64,000 nt of DNA. Origin: Actinomadura sp. 6K520 (GTDB lineage Bacteria > Actinomycetota > Actinomycetes > Streptosporangiales > Streptosporangiaceae). Numbering within the stretch: position 1 is the first letter of the stretch; every line of letters begins with the position of its first letter. Positions 46,173 through 59,439 of this stretch are shown here, one piece after another. The notes below the pieces were generated by a model. The model was not told the DNA's origin, searched no databases, and saw only the letters and a program-made list of their open reading frames with translations. The translations under genes were made by a program, and so were the position numbers. The stretch is from the NCBI RefSeq assembly GCF_004349245.1, contig NZ_SMLC01000021.1:1-64000 (forward strand), read 5' to 3'.

Positions 46173-46427
46173 TCAGCCCTCGATGGGCTCGGCGTTCAGG
46201 AGGCCCTCGCGCGTCTCGCGGAGCGCGATCGACAGCGGCTTCTCCTGGACCTGCGTCTCGACGAGCGGGCCGACGTACTCCAGCAGGCCCTCGCCCAGCT
46301 GGGCGTAGTAGGCGTTGATCTGCCGGGCGCGCTTGGCCGCGATGCTCACGAGGCCGTACTTGGTGTCGACGACTTCGAGGAGCTCGTCGATCGACGGGTT
46401 GGTGATGCCCTCATTGCTGGCTGCCAC
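46173..46427 (-). CDS. rpoZ: RNA polymerase omega subunit
   Basis: 84 residues. Omega helps assemble and stabilise RNA polymerase. Shows [20 protein letters not shown] and [20 protein letters not shown] with the [15 protein letters not shown] tail, usual for actinobacteria. GTG start. Sits between gmk and coaBC, the universal actinobacterial order. Confidence 0.97.
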   Translation of the reverse strand: MAASNEGITNPSIDELLEVVDTKYGLVSIAAKRARQINAYYAQLGEGLLEYVGPLVETQVQEKPLSIALRETREGLLNAEPIEG

Positions 46428-46468
46428 TCGGTGGCCTTCCCTAGGTCTCGCTTCGGCGTTCGTTCATC

Positions 46469-46488
46469 GTCCGCCGGACACGGCGGAC
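46469..46488 (-). terminator. hairpin between gmk and rpoZ
   Basis: A perfect eight-base stem GTCCGCCG / CGGCGGAC with loop GACA lies seven bases after the gmk stop codon and before rpoZ. It may act as a partial terminator or mRNA end-stabiliser. Confidence 0.55.
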
Positions 46489-46494
46489 GCCACA

Positions 46495-47088
46495 CTAGTG
46501 GACAGCCATCAAGGCTAGCAGCTCATCGCACACGTCCCGGACGGACGTGTTGACGAGCGTGACGTCGAACTCCTTCTCGGCGGCGAGTTCCACGCGGGCC
46601 GTCGCGAGGCGGCGCTCGACGACCTCGGGGGGCTCGGTGCCGCGGCCGGTCAGCCGGCGGACGAGTTCCTCCCAGCTGGGCGGCGCGAGGAACACCAGCA
46701 GCGCCTCGGGCATGGTGCGGCGCACCTGCCGGGCGCCCTGGAGGTCGATCTCCAGGAGGACCGGTTCGCCGCGGTCCAGGCGCTCCTCGACGGGCCGCCG
46801 CGGGGTCCCGTAGCGGTTGCCCGCGAACTCGGCCCACTCGAGGAGCTCCCCCTCGTCGACGAGCCGGTCGAAACCGGCGTCGTCGACGAAGAAGTACTGC
46901 ACACCGTGGGTCTCACCCGGCCGGGGCGGCCGGGTGGTCACCGAGACCGACAGCCACACCCGGGGGTGCGCTCGCCGGATCTCGGCGACGACCGTGCTCT
47001 TGCCGACGCCCGACGGCCCGGACAGGACCGTCAGGCGCCGTGAGAGCGGGCCATGCGTTTCGGAGCCGTCCGGCACTGCGTCGAACAT
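46495..47088 (-). CDS. gmk: guanylate kinase
   Basis: 197 residues. Phosphorylates GMP to GDP. P-loop GPSGVGKST (24-32), [20 protein letters not shown] and [19 protein letters not shown] are the kinase landmarks. Located downstream of mihF in the usual order mihF-gmk-rpoZ. Confidence 0.97.
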   Translation of the reverse strand: MFDAVPDGSETHGPLSRRLTVLSGPSGVGKSTVVAEIRRAHPRVWLSVSVTTRPPRPGETHGVQYFFVDDAGFDRLVDEGELLEWAEFAGNRYGTPRRPVEERLDRGEPVLLEIDLQGARQVRRTMPEALLVFLAPPSWEELVRRLTGRGTEPPEVVERRLATARVELAAEKEFDVTLVNTSVRDVCDELLALMAVH

Positions 47089-47208
47089 TCTCAGCCGGCC
47101 CGTCCGGGGACGTGCGCCCCGCGAGGGGCGGCCGGCGATGGGAGGCGTTCGGCGCGTGCGCCGGAGCCGGGCGGGATGGTGCCGGTCTCGGGTCGCCCCG
47201 AGCCGGCC

Positions 47209-47227
47209 GCTGCGGCCTGGCCGCAGC
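47209..47227 (-). terminator. hairpin downstream of mihF
   Basis: A perfect eight-base stem GCTGCGGC / GCCGCAGC with a three-base loop lies 20 bases after the mihF stop, in the 159-base gap before gmk. It could end or reduce mihF transcription. Confidence 0.5.
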
Positions 47228-47247
47228 GCCCGCCCGTGAGTCGCGCG

Positions 47248-47574
47248 TCAGCGGTTCGCACTTCCGCCGAACTCACGCTCCAGGGATGCGCGCTGGTTGG
47301 CGCCGAGGCCCCGCACACGGCGGGACTCGGCGATGCCCAGGCGCTCCATGATCTGCTTCGCACGGACCTTGCCCACACCGGGCAGTGATTCGAGGAGCGC
47401 CGACACCTTCATCTTTCCGATGACGTCGTCGGACTGACCCTCTTTGAGAACCTCGGCGAGCGAGGTTCCCCCGTGCTTGAGCCGATTCTTAACCTCGGCC
47501 CGCTCCTTGCGTGCCTTGGCAGCCTTCTCCAAGGCTGCGGCGCGCTGTTCGGGGGTTAGGGGCGGAAGAGCCAC
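47248..47574 (-). CDS. mihF: integration host factor, actinobacterial type (mIHF/sIHF)
   Basis: 108 residues. N-terminal basic helix (PPLTPEQRAAALEKAAKARK) and the helix-two-turn-helix DNA-binding core LPGVGKVRAKQIMERLGI (64-81), with RRVRGLGANQRASLEREF after it. It binds and bends DNA without sequence preference and affects nucleoid structure and development. GTG start with a GAGGTGA site. An unusually long upstream region (about 820 bases) with a possible leader peptide suggests complex control. Confidence 0.96.
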   Translation of the reverse strand: MALPPLTPEQRAAALEKAAKARKERAEVKNRLKHGGTSLAEVLKEGQSDDVIGKMKVSALLESLPGVGKVRAKQIMERLGIAESRRVRGLGANQRASLEREFGGSANR

Positions 47575-47632
47575 GCCGGGTCACCTCAGGTTTCCACTCG
47601 ACGGAGTCGGACGGGTTGGGAAACTAGCGAGT

Positions 47633-47683
47633 TCACCGCCCATTAGGCAACGTGAAGTGCCGTTTAGCCCGCCACAAATTCAT
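47633..47683 (-). CDS. 16-codon leader peptide candidate upstream of mihF
   Basis: On the minus strand AAGGAGTG followed by six bases and ATG opens a 16-codon frame, MNLWRAKRHFTLPNGR, that stops 58 bases upstream of the mihF start. The ribosome site is among the best in this window, in an AT-richer stretch. It may be a leader peptide that modulates mihF translation. No homologue is known to me, and it could be chance. Confidence 0.35.
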   Translation of the reverse strand: MNLWRAKRHFTLPNGR

Positions 47684-48168
47684 GAAAATCACTCCTTGGA
47701 GTGTCCTGAATACAGAGTGTACCCAATCGGGACCCCTCGGGTGCCCATCCCGGCGCCTTGCTGGGACTTTCGCATGATCGTGAAAATCCCCCCTTTCTGA
47801 CCCCATATGCGGCACCCGGTACCGGTTTGCGGGCGGGGTCCGCACCCCCGCCGCGCCCCGGCCGGCGCTCCCGCGGAACGCCCGCGGGCCCCGCGGGCGG
47901 CCGCCTGTGAGGTCTCCCACAAATGATCCCGACCGAGTGACGCTCGTCACGCCGCGCCGTTCCGCACGTCGCGCCGCGAGGGTTACTGCCATCCTCGACA
48001 ACACGCCGACCGCCAAGATCGCGCACCTCCCGGAGGGCACCGCCACCGCTCCAGCTCCCCCGCCCGCCGCCAGGGCATCGCACATGGACGCGGAACCGCC
48101 GACGGTCCGCCGGGGACGCTCCCCGGCGGGAATCGTCGCCCCGCGTGAACGAGTTCGTCGTTCGGTAC

Positions 48169-48237
48169 GTATCGCAATGCGGCGGAGTCCGTCTCCGTAA
48201 TCGCATGCGGCTAAAACCACAAAGTGCGATACCGCAC
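48169..48237. promoter_or_regulatory. cluster of three related CGCA/TGCG palindromic sites
   Basis: GTATCGCAATGCGGC (48169-48183), TAATCGCATGCGGC (48198-48211) and GTGCGATACCGCAC (48224-48237) share TCGCA/TGCG half-sites. The first two are near-identical direct copies with a palindromic core (CGCA(A)TGCG); the third is an inverted GTGCG-ATAC-CGCAC. Spacing is about 26-28 bases. They look like a multi-site operator in the mihF upstream region. Confidence 0.45.
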
Positions 48238-48398
48238 ACCCTGAAACCCCTTAGCAATACCTGCTCAGAAAGCAGAACCCGTCACTTGTTCACCGGGGAG
48301 GCTCTCCGGATGCGCGGCCCGCTCCCGCGGGCGGCCGGGCCTGCGCACCCGGGTCCCGGCGCCGGGGGCGGCACGGTCCGCACCGCCGGCCCGCTCGC

Positions 48399-49100
48399 TC
48401 ACGGTGCGCCGGCGGACGTCCTGCGGAGGGCGGCGGCTATCGCGGCCGCGGCGGCTCCCGGGTCGGGTGCGGCGGTGATGGGACGGCCGATGACCAGGAG
48501 GTCCGCCCCGGCGGCGAGGGCGTCCTCCGGGGTGGCCACGCGGGCCTGGTCCTGGTTGGCGGAGCCCTCGGGGCGGACGCCCGGGGTGATGAGCGTGATG
48601 CCGGGGCCGACCTCCGCGCGGACGGCCGCGGCCTCCTGCGGGGAGCAGACGAGCGCCTGGGCGCCCGCCGCCACGGCGAGGACGGCCAGCCGGCGCACGG
48701 CGTCCGGGGCGGGACCGGCGAGGCCGAGGGCGGTGAGGTCGGCCTCGCCGAGGGACGTCAGCACGGTCACCGCGGCGATCTCCGTGGCGGGGGCCGCGTC
48801 GACGGCCGCGCGGATCATCGCGGGCCCGCCGGCGGCGTGCACGGTCAGGTAGGACGGCTTGAGGCGGGCGACGGCGCGGGCGGCGCCCCGGACGGTCGCG
48901 GGGATGTCGTGCAGCTTGAGGTCCAGGAAGACCTGGACGCGGCTGGCGCCCCGGACGCTGGCGACGACGTCCGGCCCGTAGCGCAGGTAGAGCTCCAGGC
49001 CCACCTTGACGGTGGAGACGTGCGGCGTGACCAGGGTGGCCCAGCGGGCGGCCGTCTCCAGGTCGGGCGCGTCCAGGGCGACGGCGATGGGGGCGGTCAC
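48399..49100 (-). CDS. pyrF: orotidine 5'-phosphate decarboxylase
   Basis: 233 residues. Final step to UMP. The short (type 1) form with [12 protein letters not shown], the catalytic [20 protein letters not shown] (Asp-Lys-Asp), [32 protein letters not shown] and [15 protein letters not shown] start overlaps the pyrD stop (GTGA). Last gene of the pyr operon. Confidence 0.97.
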   Translation of the reverse strand: MTAPIAVALDAPDLETAARWATLVTPHVSTVKVGLELYLRYGPDVVASVRGASRVQVFLDLKLHDIPATVRGAARAVARLKPSYLTVHAAGGPAMIRAAVDAAPATEIAAVTVLTSLGEADLTALGLAGPAPDAVRRLAVLAVAAGAQALVCSPQEAAAVRAEVGPGITLITPGVRPEGSANQDQARVATPEDALAAGADLLVIGRPITAAPDPGAAAAAIAAALRRTSAGAP

Positions 49101-50077
49101 AGCTTCTCCTTCTCGGGCTCTTGCGGGCGCACCTGGGGCGGGACGTACCCGGCCGGCTTGTGCGCGAGGCCGACCGCGTCGGCGAGGCGCCCGATGCGGC
49201 GGGCGGCGATGGCGTCCTCCAACTCGCGCAGGACCCGGGGCCCGGCGGAGGGGTCGTGGAAGACCGCGGTGCCGACGGCGACGGCGGAGGCTCCGGCGAG
49301 GATGAACTCCAGTGCGTCGAGGCCGGTGGCGATGCCGCCGACGCCGATGATGGGCGTGGTCGGCAGCGCGGCGTGCACCTGGTAGACGCAGCGGATCGCG
49401 ATCGGGCGGACGGCCGGTCCGGACAGGCCGCCCGACACGCCGGTGAGGGCGGGCCGCAGCGTCTTCGGGTCGATCGCCATGCCCTCCAGGGTGTTGATGA
49501 GGGTGAGGCCGTCGGCGCCCGCGTCGACGCAGGCCAGGGCTATGGTGACGATGTCGGTGACGTCGGGGGCGAGCTTCGCGAAGACGGGCACGCCGGGCCG
49601 GGCGTGGTCGCGGACGGCCCGGACGACGGACGCGGCGGCGGCCGGGTGCCAGGCGAACACGCGGCCGCGGTCCTCGGCGTTCGGGCAGGCGACGTTGACC
49701 TCGATGGCGGCGACGCCCGGGACGTTGCGGAGGCGGCGCCCGAGGTCGGCGTACTCCTCGACGCTGTTGCCGGCGACGGAGACGACCGTGCGGACGTCCT
49801 GCTCCATGAGCCAGGGAAGGTCACGTTCCAGGAACGTCTCGATTCCGGGCCCGGGGAGGCCCATCGCGGTGAGGAGGCCGCTGGGCGTTTCGGTGACCCG
49901 GGGTGTGGGACGTCCCGCGCGCGCTTGGGACATCACAGACGGGGTGACGAAGGCGCCCAGGCGGGTGAGGTCGAAGAACTGGGCGAGCTCCCGTCCCGTC
50001 CCACCGCACCCTGAGGCCGTCATGACGGGGTTGGGCAGCTCCAGGGGCCCGAGTGAGGTCCTGACCCGGTCGCTCAT
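49097..50077 (-). CDS. pyrD: dihydroorotate dehydrogenase, class 1B catalytic subunit
   Basis: 326 residues. Oxidises dihydroorotate to orotate using FMN, passing electrons to the PyrK partner encoded just upstream. Motifs: [32 protein letters not shown] (class 1B active-site region with Cys), [29 protein letters not shown] and [20 protein letters not shown]. The start is ATG 50077, overlapping the pyrK stop (ATGA). The soluble class 1B enzyme differs from the quinone-linked class 2 enzyme of mycobacteria. Confidence 0.95.
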   Translation of the reverse strand: MSDRVRTSLGPLELPNPVMTASGCGGTGRELAQFFDLTRLGAFVTPSVMSQARAGRPTPRVTETPSGLLTAMGLPGPGIETFLERDLPWLMEQDVRTVVSVAGNSVEEYADLGRRLRNVPGVAAIEVNVACPNAEDRGRVFAWHPAAAASVVRAVRDHARPGVPVFAKLAPDVTDIVTIALACVDAGADGLTLINTLEGMAIDPKTLRPALTGVSGGLSGPAVRPIAIRCVYQVHAALPTTPIIGVGGIATGLDALEFILAGASAVAVGTAVFHDPSAGPRVLRELEDAIAARRIGRLADAVGLAHKPAGYVPPQVRPQEPEKEKL

Positions 50078-50961
50078 CGAGGACCCCTTTCGGAGACGCT
50101 CAGGACGCGCGGCGCGCCGAGCGCGTCGAACGGGATGGTTCCGAGGTCGCCCCACCGGACGCGGTCGCCGCGCAGGACGGGCCCGTCCGCGCAGGCGCGG
50201 ACCATGCGGGTCACGCCGTCGTCGCCGTGCACGGGCAGCATGCACGTCATGCAGACGCCGATGCCGCAGGCGCCCGTCCGCTGGAGGAACTCCTCGACCG
50301 ACACCTGGGAGGGCAGGCCGAAGTCGCCGGCGACCTGCGTGACCGAGCGCAGCAGCTCGGTGGGGCCGCAGCCGTAGACGACGTCGGCGCCGGTCTCCTC
50401 GATGACGCGCGGCAGGACGTCGCGGACGGTGCCGGTCTCCCCCATCGACCCGTCCTCGGTGGCGACGGTGGAGCTGTCGCCGATGCGCTGCGCCATGCGG
50501 GAACCGAACACCTGCCGGGCGGACGGCCCGCCGAGCACGAAATGCACCTGGCAGCCGCGGCGCAGCAGCGCGTCGGCGAGGGCGAACACGGCGGCGGCGC
50601 CGGGCCCGCCGCCGACGAGCAGGCAGCTCACCGGGTCGCGGGGCAGCCGGAACGGGCGCCCGAGCGGCCCGACGATGTCGACCTGGTCGCGGGAGCGGCG
50701 CCCGGCGAGCCAGGCGGTGCCGGGCTCGGTGTCGGCGAACACCAGCTCGACGGTGCCGCCGTAGTCGGACTTGACCTCGTGCACCCCGAAGCAGCGGCGG
50801 ATCAGCCGGGACGTGTGCTCGCCGCCGACGGCGAGGGCCAGGAACTGGCCCGGCCGGAACCGCTCGGCGATGGCCGGGGCCACCAGCGTCAGCGCGTGGT
50901 AGTCCTGCACCTGGCGGACCGTCAGAACCGTCCCCGACGTCTGCACCGGTGTGTCGGACAC
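50074..50961 (-). CDS. pyrK: dihydroorotate dehydrogenase electron-transfer subunit (PyrK)
   Basis: 295 residues. The ferredoxin-reductase fold has FAD site RPGQFLALAVGG / SRLIRRCFGV, NAD site LLVGGGPGAAAVFALADALL, and the [2Fe-2S] cysteines in TGACGIGVCMTCMLPVHG plus a later RACADGP cysteine. Together with PyrD it transfers electrons from dihydroorotate to NAD+. GTG start with a GAGAGGGAGA site, 93 bases after carB. Confidence 0.95.
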   Translation of the reverse strand: MSDTPVQTSGTVLTVRQVQDYHALTLVAPAIAERFRPGQFLALAVGGEHTSRLIRRCFGVHEVKSDYGGTVELVFADTEPGTAWLAGRRSRDQVDIVGPLGRPFRLPRDPVSCLLVGGGPGAAAVFALADALLRRGCQVHFVLGGPSARQVFGSRMAQRIGDSSTVATEDGSMGETGTVRDVLPRVIEETGADVVYGCGPTELLRSVTQVAGDFGLPSQVSVEEFLQRTGACGIGVCMTCMLPVHGDDGVTRMVRACADGPVLRGDRVRWGDLGTIPFDALGAPRVLSVSERGPR

Positions 50962-51054
50962 CCGTCTCCCTCTCCTCGTCGCGTGGGCCGGCCGGCGGGG
51001 CGCGGCACGTCCCGCCCGGCCCCGCCCGCGCCGGCTCCTGTCACCCGGACGCCA

Positions 51055-54422
<3,368 letters not shown>

Positions 54423-54423
<1 letters not shown>

Positions 54424-55538
54424 TACTTCGACCCTCCCATCAGCTCGCAGAAACGGTCGAAGAGGCCGGAGGCGTCGTGCGGGCCGGCCGCCGCCTCCGG
54501 GTGGTACTGCACGCTGAACGCCGGACGCTCCAGAAGTCTCAGCCCCTCCACACAGCCGTCGTTGAGGTTGACGTGGGTCACCTCGGCGGGGCCGTAGGGG
54601 GTGTCGAACGGGCCGTCCTTGGGGGCGTCCACCGCGAAGCCGTGGTTGTGGGCGGAGATGTGGACCCTGCCGGTGGCGCGGTCCTGGACGGGCTGGTTGA
54701 CGCCCCGGTGACCGAACCGCAGCTTGTACGTCCCCAGCCCGAGCGCACGGCCGAATATCTGGTTGCCGAAGCAGATGCCGAAGAACGGGGTTCCGGCGTC
54801 CAGGACGCCTTTCAGCGCGTCCACGGCGTAGTGGGCGGCGGCGGGGTCGCCAGGACCGTTGGAGAAGAACACGCCGTCCGGTTCGAGGGCGAGGATCTCC
54901 TCGGTGGTGCTGGCCGCCGGGAGGATGTGCACCTCGCAGCCGCGGACGGCCAGTTGGTGCGGCGTCATGGCCTTGATGCCCAGGTCGACCGCCGCGACCG
55001 TGAAGCGCTTCTGGCCCTGGGCGGGTACGACGTACGGTTCGGTGGTCGACACGTCCCGCGCGAGGTCGGCGCCCTCCATCGAGGGGCTCTGCCGCACCCG
55101 CTCCAGCAGCGCCTCCACGCCCCGCTCGGCCGCCGTCCCGCTGAAGACGCCCGCGCGCATCGCGCCCCTGTCACGCAGATGCCGCGTCAGGGCCCGGGTG
55201 CCGGGGATGGCGATGCCCACCACGCCCTGCTCCCGCAGCGCGGACCCCAGGGACCCGGTGGCGCGCCAGTTGGACGCCACGCGGGCGGGCTCACGCACGA
55301 CGTAGCCCGCGACCTGGATCCGTCCTGACTCGGGGTCCTCGCCGTTGATTCCGGTGTTGCCTATGTGGGGGGACGTCATGGCCACGATCTGGCGCGCGTA
55401 CGACGGGTCGGTGAGCGTCTCCTGGTAACCGGTCATCCCGGTGTTGAAGACCATCTCGCCGAAGGTCTCGCCCTCGGCGCCGTACGCCGCCCCGTGGAAC
55501 ACCCTGCCGTCTTCCAGAACCAGCAGAGCAGGGGTCAT
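54423..55538 (-). CDS. carA: carbamoyl-phosphate synthase small subunit (glutaminase)
   Basis: 371 residues. The N-terminal CarA domain ([36 protein letters not shown]) precedes a class I glutamine amidotransferase: nucleophile Cys in [14 protein letters not shown], with His/Glu in [14 protein letters not shown]. It supplies ammonia to CarB. ATG 55538 overlaps the pyrC stop (ATGA). Confidence 0.97.
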
Positions 55539-56818
55539 TGGAGCTTCCCTTCCAGGACGGTCGGCTTTCCGCGCAGGAACGTGGCGACGACCCGTCCCGG
55601 CAGTTCCAGCCCCGCGAACGGGGTGTTGCGGCTCTTGGACGTCATGGCCGACGGGTCGACGGTGCCGCGGGGCGACGGGTCGTACAGCGTGATGTTGGCG
55701 GGCGAACCCGTCTCCAGCGGGCGGCCCTGCCCGGACAGGCGGCCGATGCGGGCGGGCGCGGCGGACATGCGGTCGGCGACCCCGGCCCAGTCGAGCAGCC
55801 CGGTCTCGACCATGGCCTCCTGGACGACCGGCAGCGCCGTCTCCAGGCCGATCATGCCCATCGCCGCCACCGCCCACTCGGTCTCCTTGGCCTCGACGGG
55901 ATGCGGGGCGTGGTCGGTGGCCACGCAGTCGATCGTCCCGTCCGCGAGGGCGTGCCGCAGGGCGGTGACGTCGTCGGCGGTGCGCAGCGGCGGGTTCACC
56001 TTGAAGATCGGGTCGTAGGTTCCGGCGCGGGCGTCGTTCAGCAGCAGGTGGTGCGGGGTGACCTCGGCGGTCACCGGGCAGCCCTTGCTCTTGGCCCAGC
56101 GGAGGATCTCCACCGAGCCCGCCGTGGACACGTGGCACACGTGCAGCCGCGATCCGACGTGCTGGGCGAGGAGCACGTCCCGGGCGATGATCGCCTCCTC
56201 GGCGACCGCGGGCCAGCCGCGCAGCCCGAGCGCGGCGGACATCTCGCCCTCGTTCAGCTGCGCGCCCTCGGTGAGGCGCGGCTCCTGCGCGTGCTGGGCG
56301 ACGACGCCGCCGAACGCCTTCACGTACTCCAGGGCCCTGCGCATGATGACCGCGTCGGACACGCAGTGCCCGTCGTCGGAGAACACCCGGACCCGGGCGG
56401 CGGAGTCGGCCATCGCGCCCAGCTCCGCGAGCTGCTCGCCGGCGATGCCCCGCGTGACCGCCCCCACGGGATGGACGTCGCAGTACCCGGCCTCGCGCCC
56501 CAGGCGCCACACCTGCTCCACCACGCCCGCGGTGTCGGCGACGGGCTCGGTGTTGGCCATCGCGTGGACGGCGGTGTACCCGCCCACCGCGGCGGCCTTC
56601 GTCCCGGACTCGACGGTCTCGGCGTCCTCGCGGCCCGGCTCGCGCAGGTGCGTGTGCAGGTCCACGAGACCGGGCAGCGCGACGAGCCCCTCGGCGTCGA
56701 CGACCTGCGCCCCGGCGGCGTCCAGCCCGGACCCCACCTCCGCGATCACACCGTCGCGCACCAGGATGTCGGCGATTTCCCCGCCGAGCACCCGAACTCC
56801 TTTGATCACGTACGTCAC
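55535..56818 (-). CDS. pyrC: dihydroorotase
   Basis: 427 residues, class I amidohydrolase form. Metal ligands in [37 protein letters not shown] and the Asp in [16 protein letters not shown]. Closes carbamoyl-aspartate to dihydroorotate. GTG start ([14 protein letters not shown]). It is separated from pyrB by a 100-base gap with a large inverted repeat, unlike the tight spacing of most of the operon. Confidence 0.97.
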   Translation of the reverse strand: MTYVIKGVRVLGGEIADILVRDGVIAEVGSGLDAAGAQVVDAEGLVALPGLVDLHTHLREPGREDAETVESGTKAAAVGGYTAVHAMANTEPVADTAGVVEQVWRLGREAGYCDVHPVGAVTRGIAGEQLAELGAMADSAARVRVFSDDGHCVSDAVIMRRALEYVKAFGGVVAQHAQEPRLTEGAQLNEGEMSAALGLRGWPAVAEEAIIARDVLLAQHVGSRLHVCHVSTAGSVEILRWAKSKGCPVTAEVTPHHLLLNDARAGTYDPIFKVNPPLRTADDVTALRHALADGTIDCVATDHAPHPVEAKETEWAVAAMGMIGLETALPVVQEAMVETGLLDWAGVADRMSAAPARIGRLSGQGRPLETGSPANITLYDPSPRGTVDPSAMTSKSRNTPFAGLELPGRVVATFLRGKPTVLEGKLQ

Positions 56819-56839
56819 AGTGTTCCCCCGCTCGCCTCC

Positions 56840-56908
56840 GGGCGCTCTTCGGCGCCGCCTTCCCTCGTCGCTCGTCCCTCGCTCCTCAGCCCAGGCGGCG
56901 CCGCGCCC
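56840..56908 (-). repeat. large inverted repeat between pyrB and pyrC
   Basis: GGGCGC and GGCGCCGCC (56840-56845, 56851-56859) face GGCGGCGCC and GCGCCC (56894-56902, 56903-56908), giving a 15-base-pair stem with a five-base bulge and a 34-base loop. The gap (56819-56918) reads on the minus strand as GTGAGCGAGCC plus repetitive arms. It may be an mRNA processing or attenuation element, or an inserted repeat. Confidence 0.55.
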
Positions 56909-56918
56909 TCCGGCTCGC

Positions 56919-58510
<1,592 letters not shown>

Positions 58511-58732
58511 TTAAAGGACGTCTTGTCGTCCACACGGTAGCAGCAGGCCCGGACCGGCCCGGCACCCGGACCGCTCCACGTCTTCGCAGGTGAGAGGGGT
58601 CACATTGGATGCGCCGCCAGACGGTCGGCCGGTCCCGCGTCCGGCCGGTCCCGCCCGTGCCCGCGCGGCTTGCGGACGATCCGGACCGTCCGCATCTTCT
58701 GCGGCGGATTCGCCCGCTTTTTTCCAATCAGC

Positions 58733-58761
58733 TTGACCTAGGGCCTTCTCCGTTTTACCGT
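58733..58761 (+). promoter_or_regulatory. candidate bldD promoter
   Basis: TTGACC (58733-58738) and TACCGT (58756-58761) are separated by exactly 17 bases, a good housekeeping-sigma promoter. It lies in the pyrR-bldD divergent region, about 120 bases upstream of the bldD ATG. Confidence 0.55.
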
Positions 58762-58879
58762 CACTGTCCGTAACCATCCCTGGGGACAGGCTCCTGTGAC
58801 GCGAAAGCGCACCAAATCTGTCCCCCTCCGGCAACCGCCGGGGTCCGACGACGACGAAAGTGAGCCTGGGGGCCGCACA

Positions 58880-59374
58880 ATGCCGTCTGAATACGCTAAG
58901 GCTCTCGGCGCGCGCCTGCGCGCCATCCGCACCCAGCAGGGCCTGTCCCTGCACGGTGTGGAGGAGAAGTCACGCGGCCGCTGGAAGGCCGTCGTCGTGG
59001 GTTCGTACGAGCGGGGCGACCGCGCCGTCACCGTTCAGAAGCTGGCCGAGCTCGCCGATTTCTACGGCGTGCCGGTATCCGAGTTGCTGCCCGGCGGAGC
59101 CGCGCCGAGCCCGCTCGGGCCTACACCCAAGCTCGTGATCGATCTAGAGCGGTTGCAGCAGCTTCCGAAGGACAAGGCCGGTCCTCTCGCCCGATACGCC
59201 GCGACGATCCAGAGCCAGCGGGGCGACTACAACGGAAAGGTCCTGTCCATCCGCCAGGAAGACCTGCGTTCACTCGCGGTCATCTATGACAAGTCACCGA
59301 CGGAGCTGACCGAAGAGCTCATCGGCTGGGGCGTCCTCGACCCGGAGGCGCGCCGCGCCGTCGAGTCGTTCTGA
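58880..59374 (+). CDS. bldD: BldD developmental regulator
   Basis: 164 residues. An N-terminal XRE-type helix-turn-helix (YAKALGARLRAIRTQQGLSL, residues 5-24) is followed by the BldD C-terminal domain. The c-di-GMP signature is intact: R114-G-D116, eight residues, then R125-Q-E-D128 (the numbers match the motif I recall for Streptomyces BldD). BldD dimers bound to tetrameric c-di-GMP repress sporulation genes during growth. The ATG at 58880 is used; a GTG 84 bases upstream would add a charged extension. Next to pyrR, as in Streptomyces. Confidence 0.95.
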   Translation: MPSEYAKALGARLRAIRTQQGLSLHGVEEKSRGRWKAVVVGSYERGDRAVTVQKLAELADFYGVPVSELLPGGAAPSPLGPTPKLVIDLERLQQLPKDKAGPLARYAATIQSQRGDYNGKVLSIRQEDLRSLAVIYDKSPTELTEELIGWGVLDPEARRAVESF

Positions 59375-59391
59375 CGAACCCCTCTCAGTGC

Positions 59392-59424
59392 GGACGGGGC
59401 CCGGCACCGCGCCGGGCCCCGTCC
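59392..59424. terminator. strong bidirectional hairpin terminator
   Basis: A perfect 14-base stem GGACGGGGCCCGGC (59392-59405) / GCCGGGCCCCGTCC (59411-59424) with loop ACCGC lies between the convergent bldD and MFS genes, 18 bases after the bldD stop. Confidence 0.85.
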
Positions 59425-59439
59425 CGTGTCCCAGGGGTG

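Larger units (their letters stand above)
47575..48398. other. long intergenic region upstream of mihF
   Basis: No conventional gene is supportable between mihF and pyrF. The part next to mihF (47633-47800) is clearly less GC-rich than its surroundings and holds a leader-ORF candidate, a TACACT hexamer on the minus strand, an inverted repeat CACTCC-TT-GGAGTG (47690-47703) and two copies of TGAAAATC (47683 and 47781). A second AT-richer patch with related palindromes lies at 48160-48300. These are presumed promoter and regulatory sequences of mihF and possibly a small RNA. Confidence 0.5.

Noticed and set aside
47907-48200. 97-codon plus-strand frame upstream of mihF
   Set aside because: Low-complexity basic product without family features or ribosome site, in a region better explained as regulatory.
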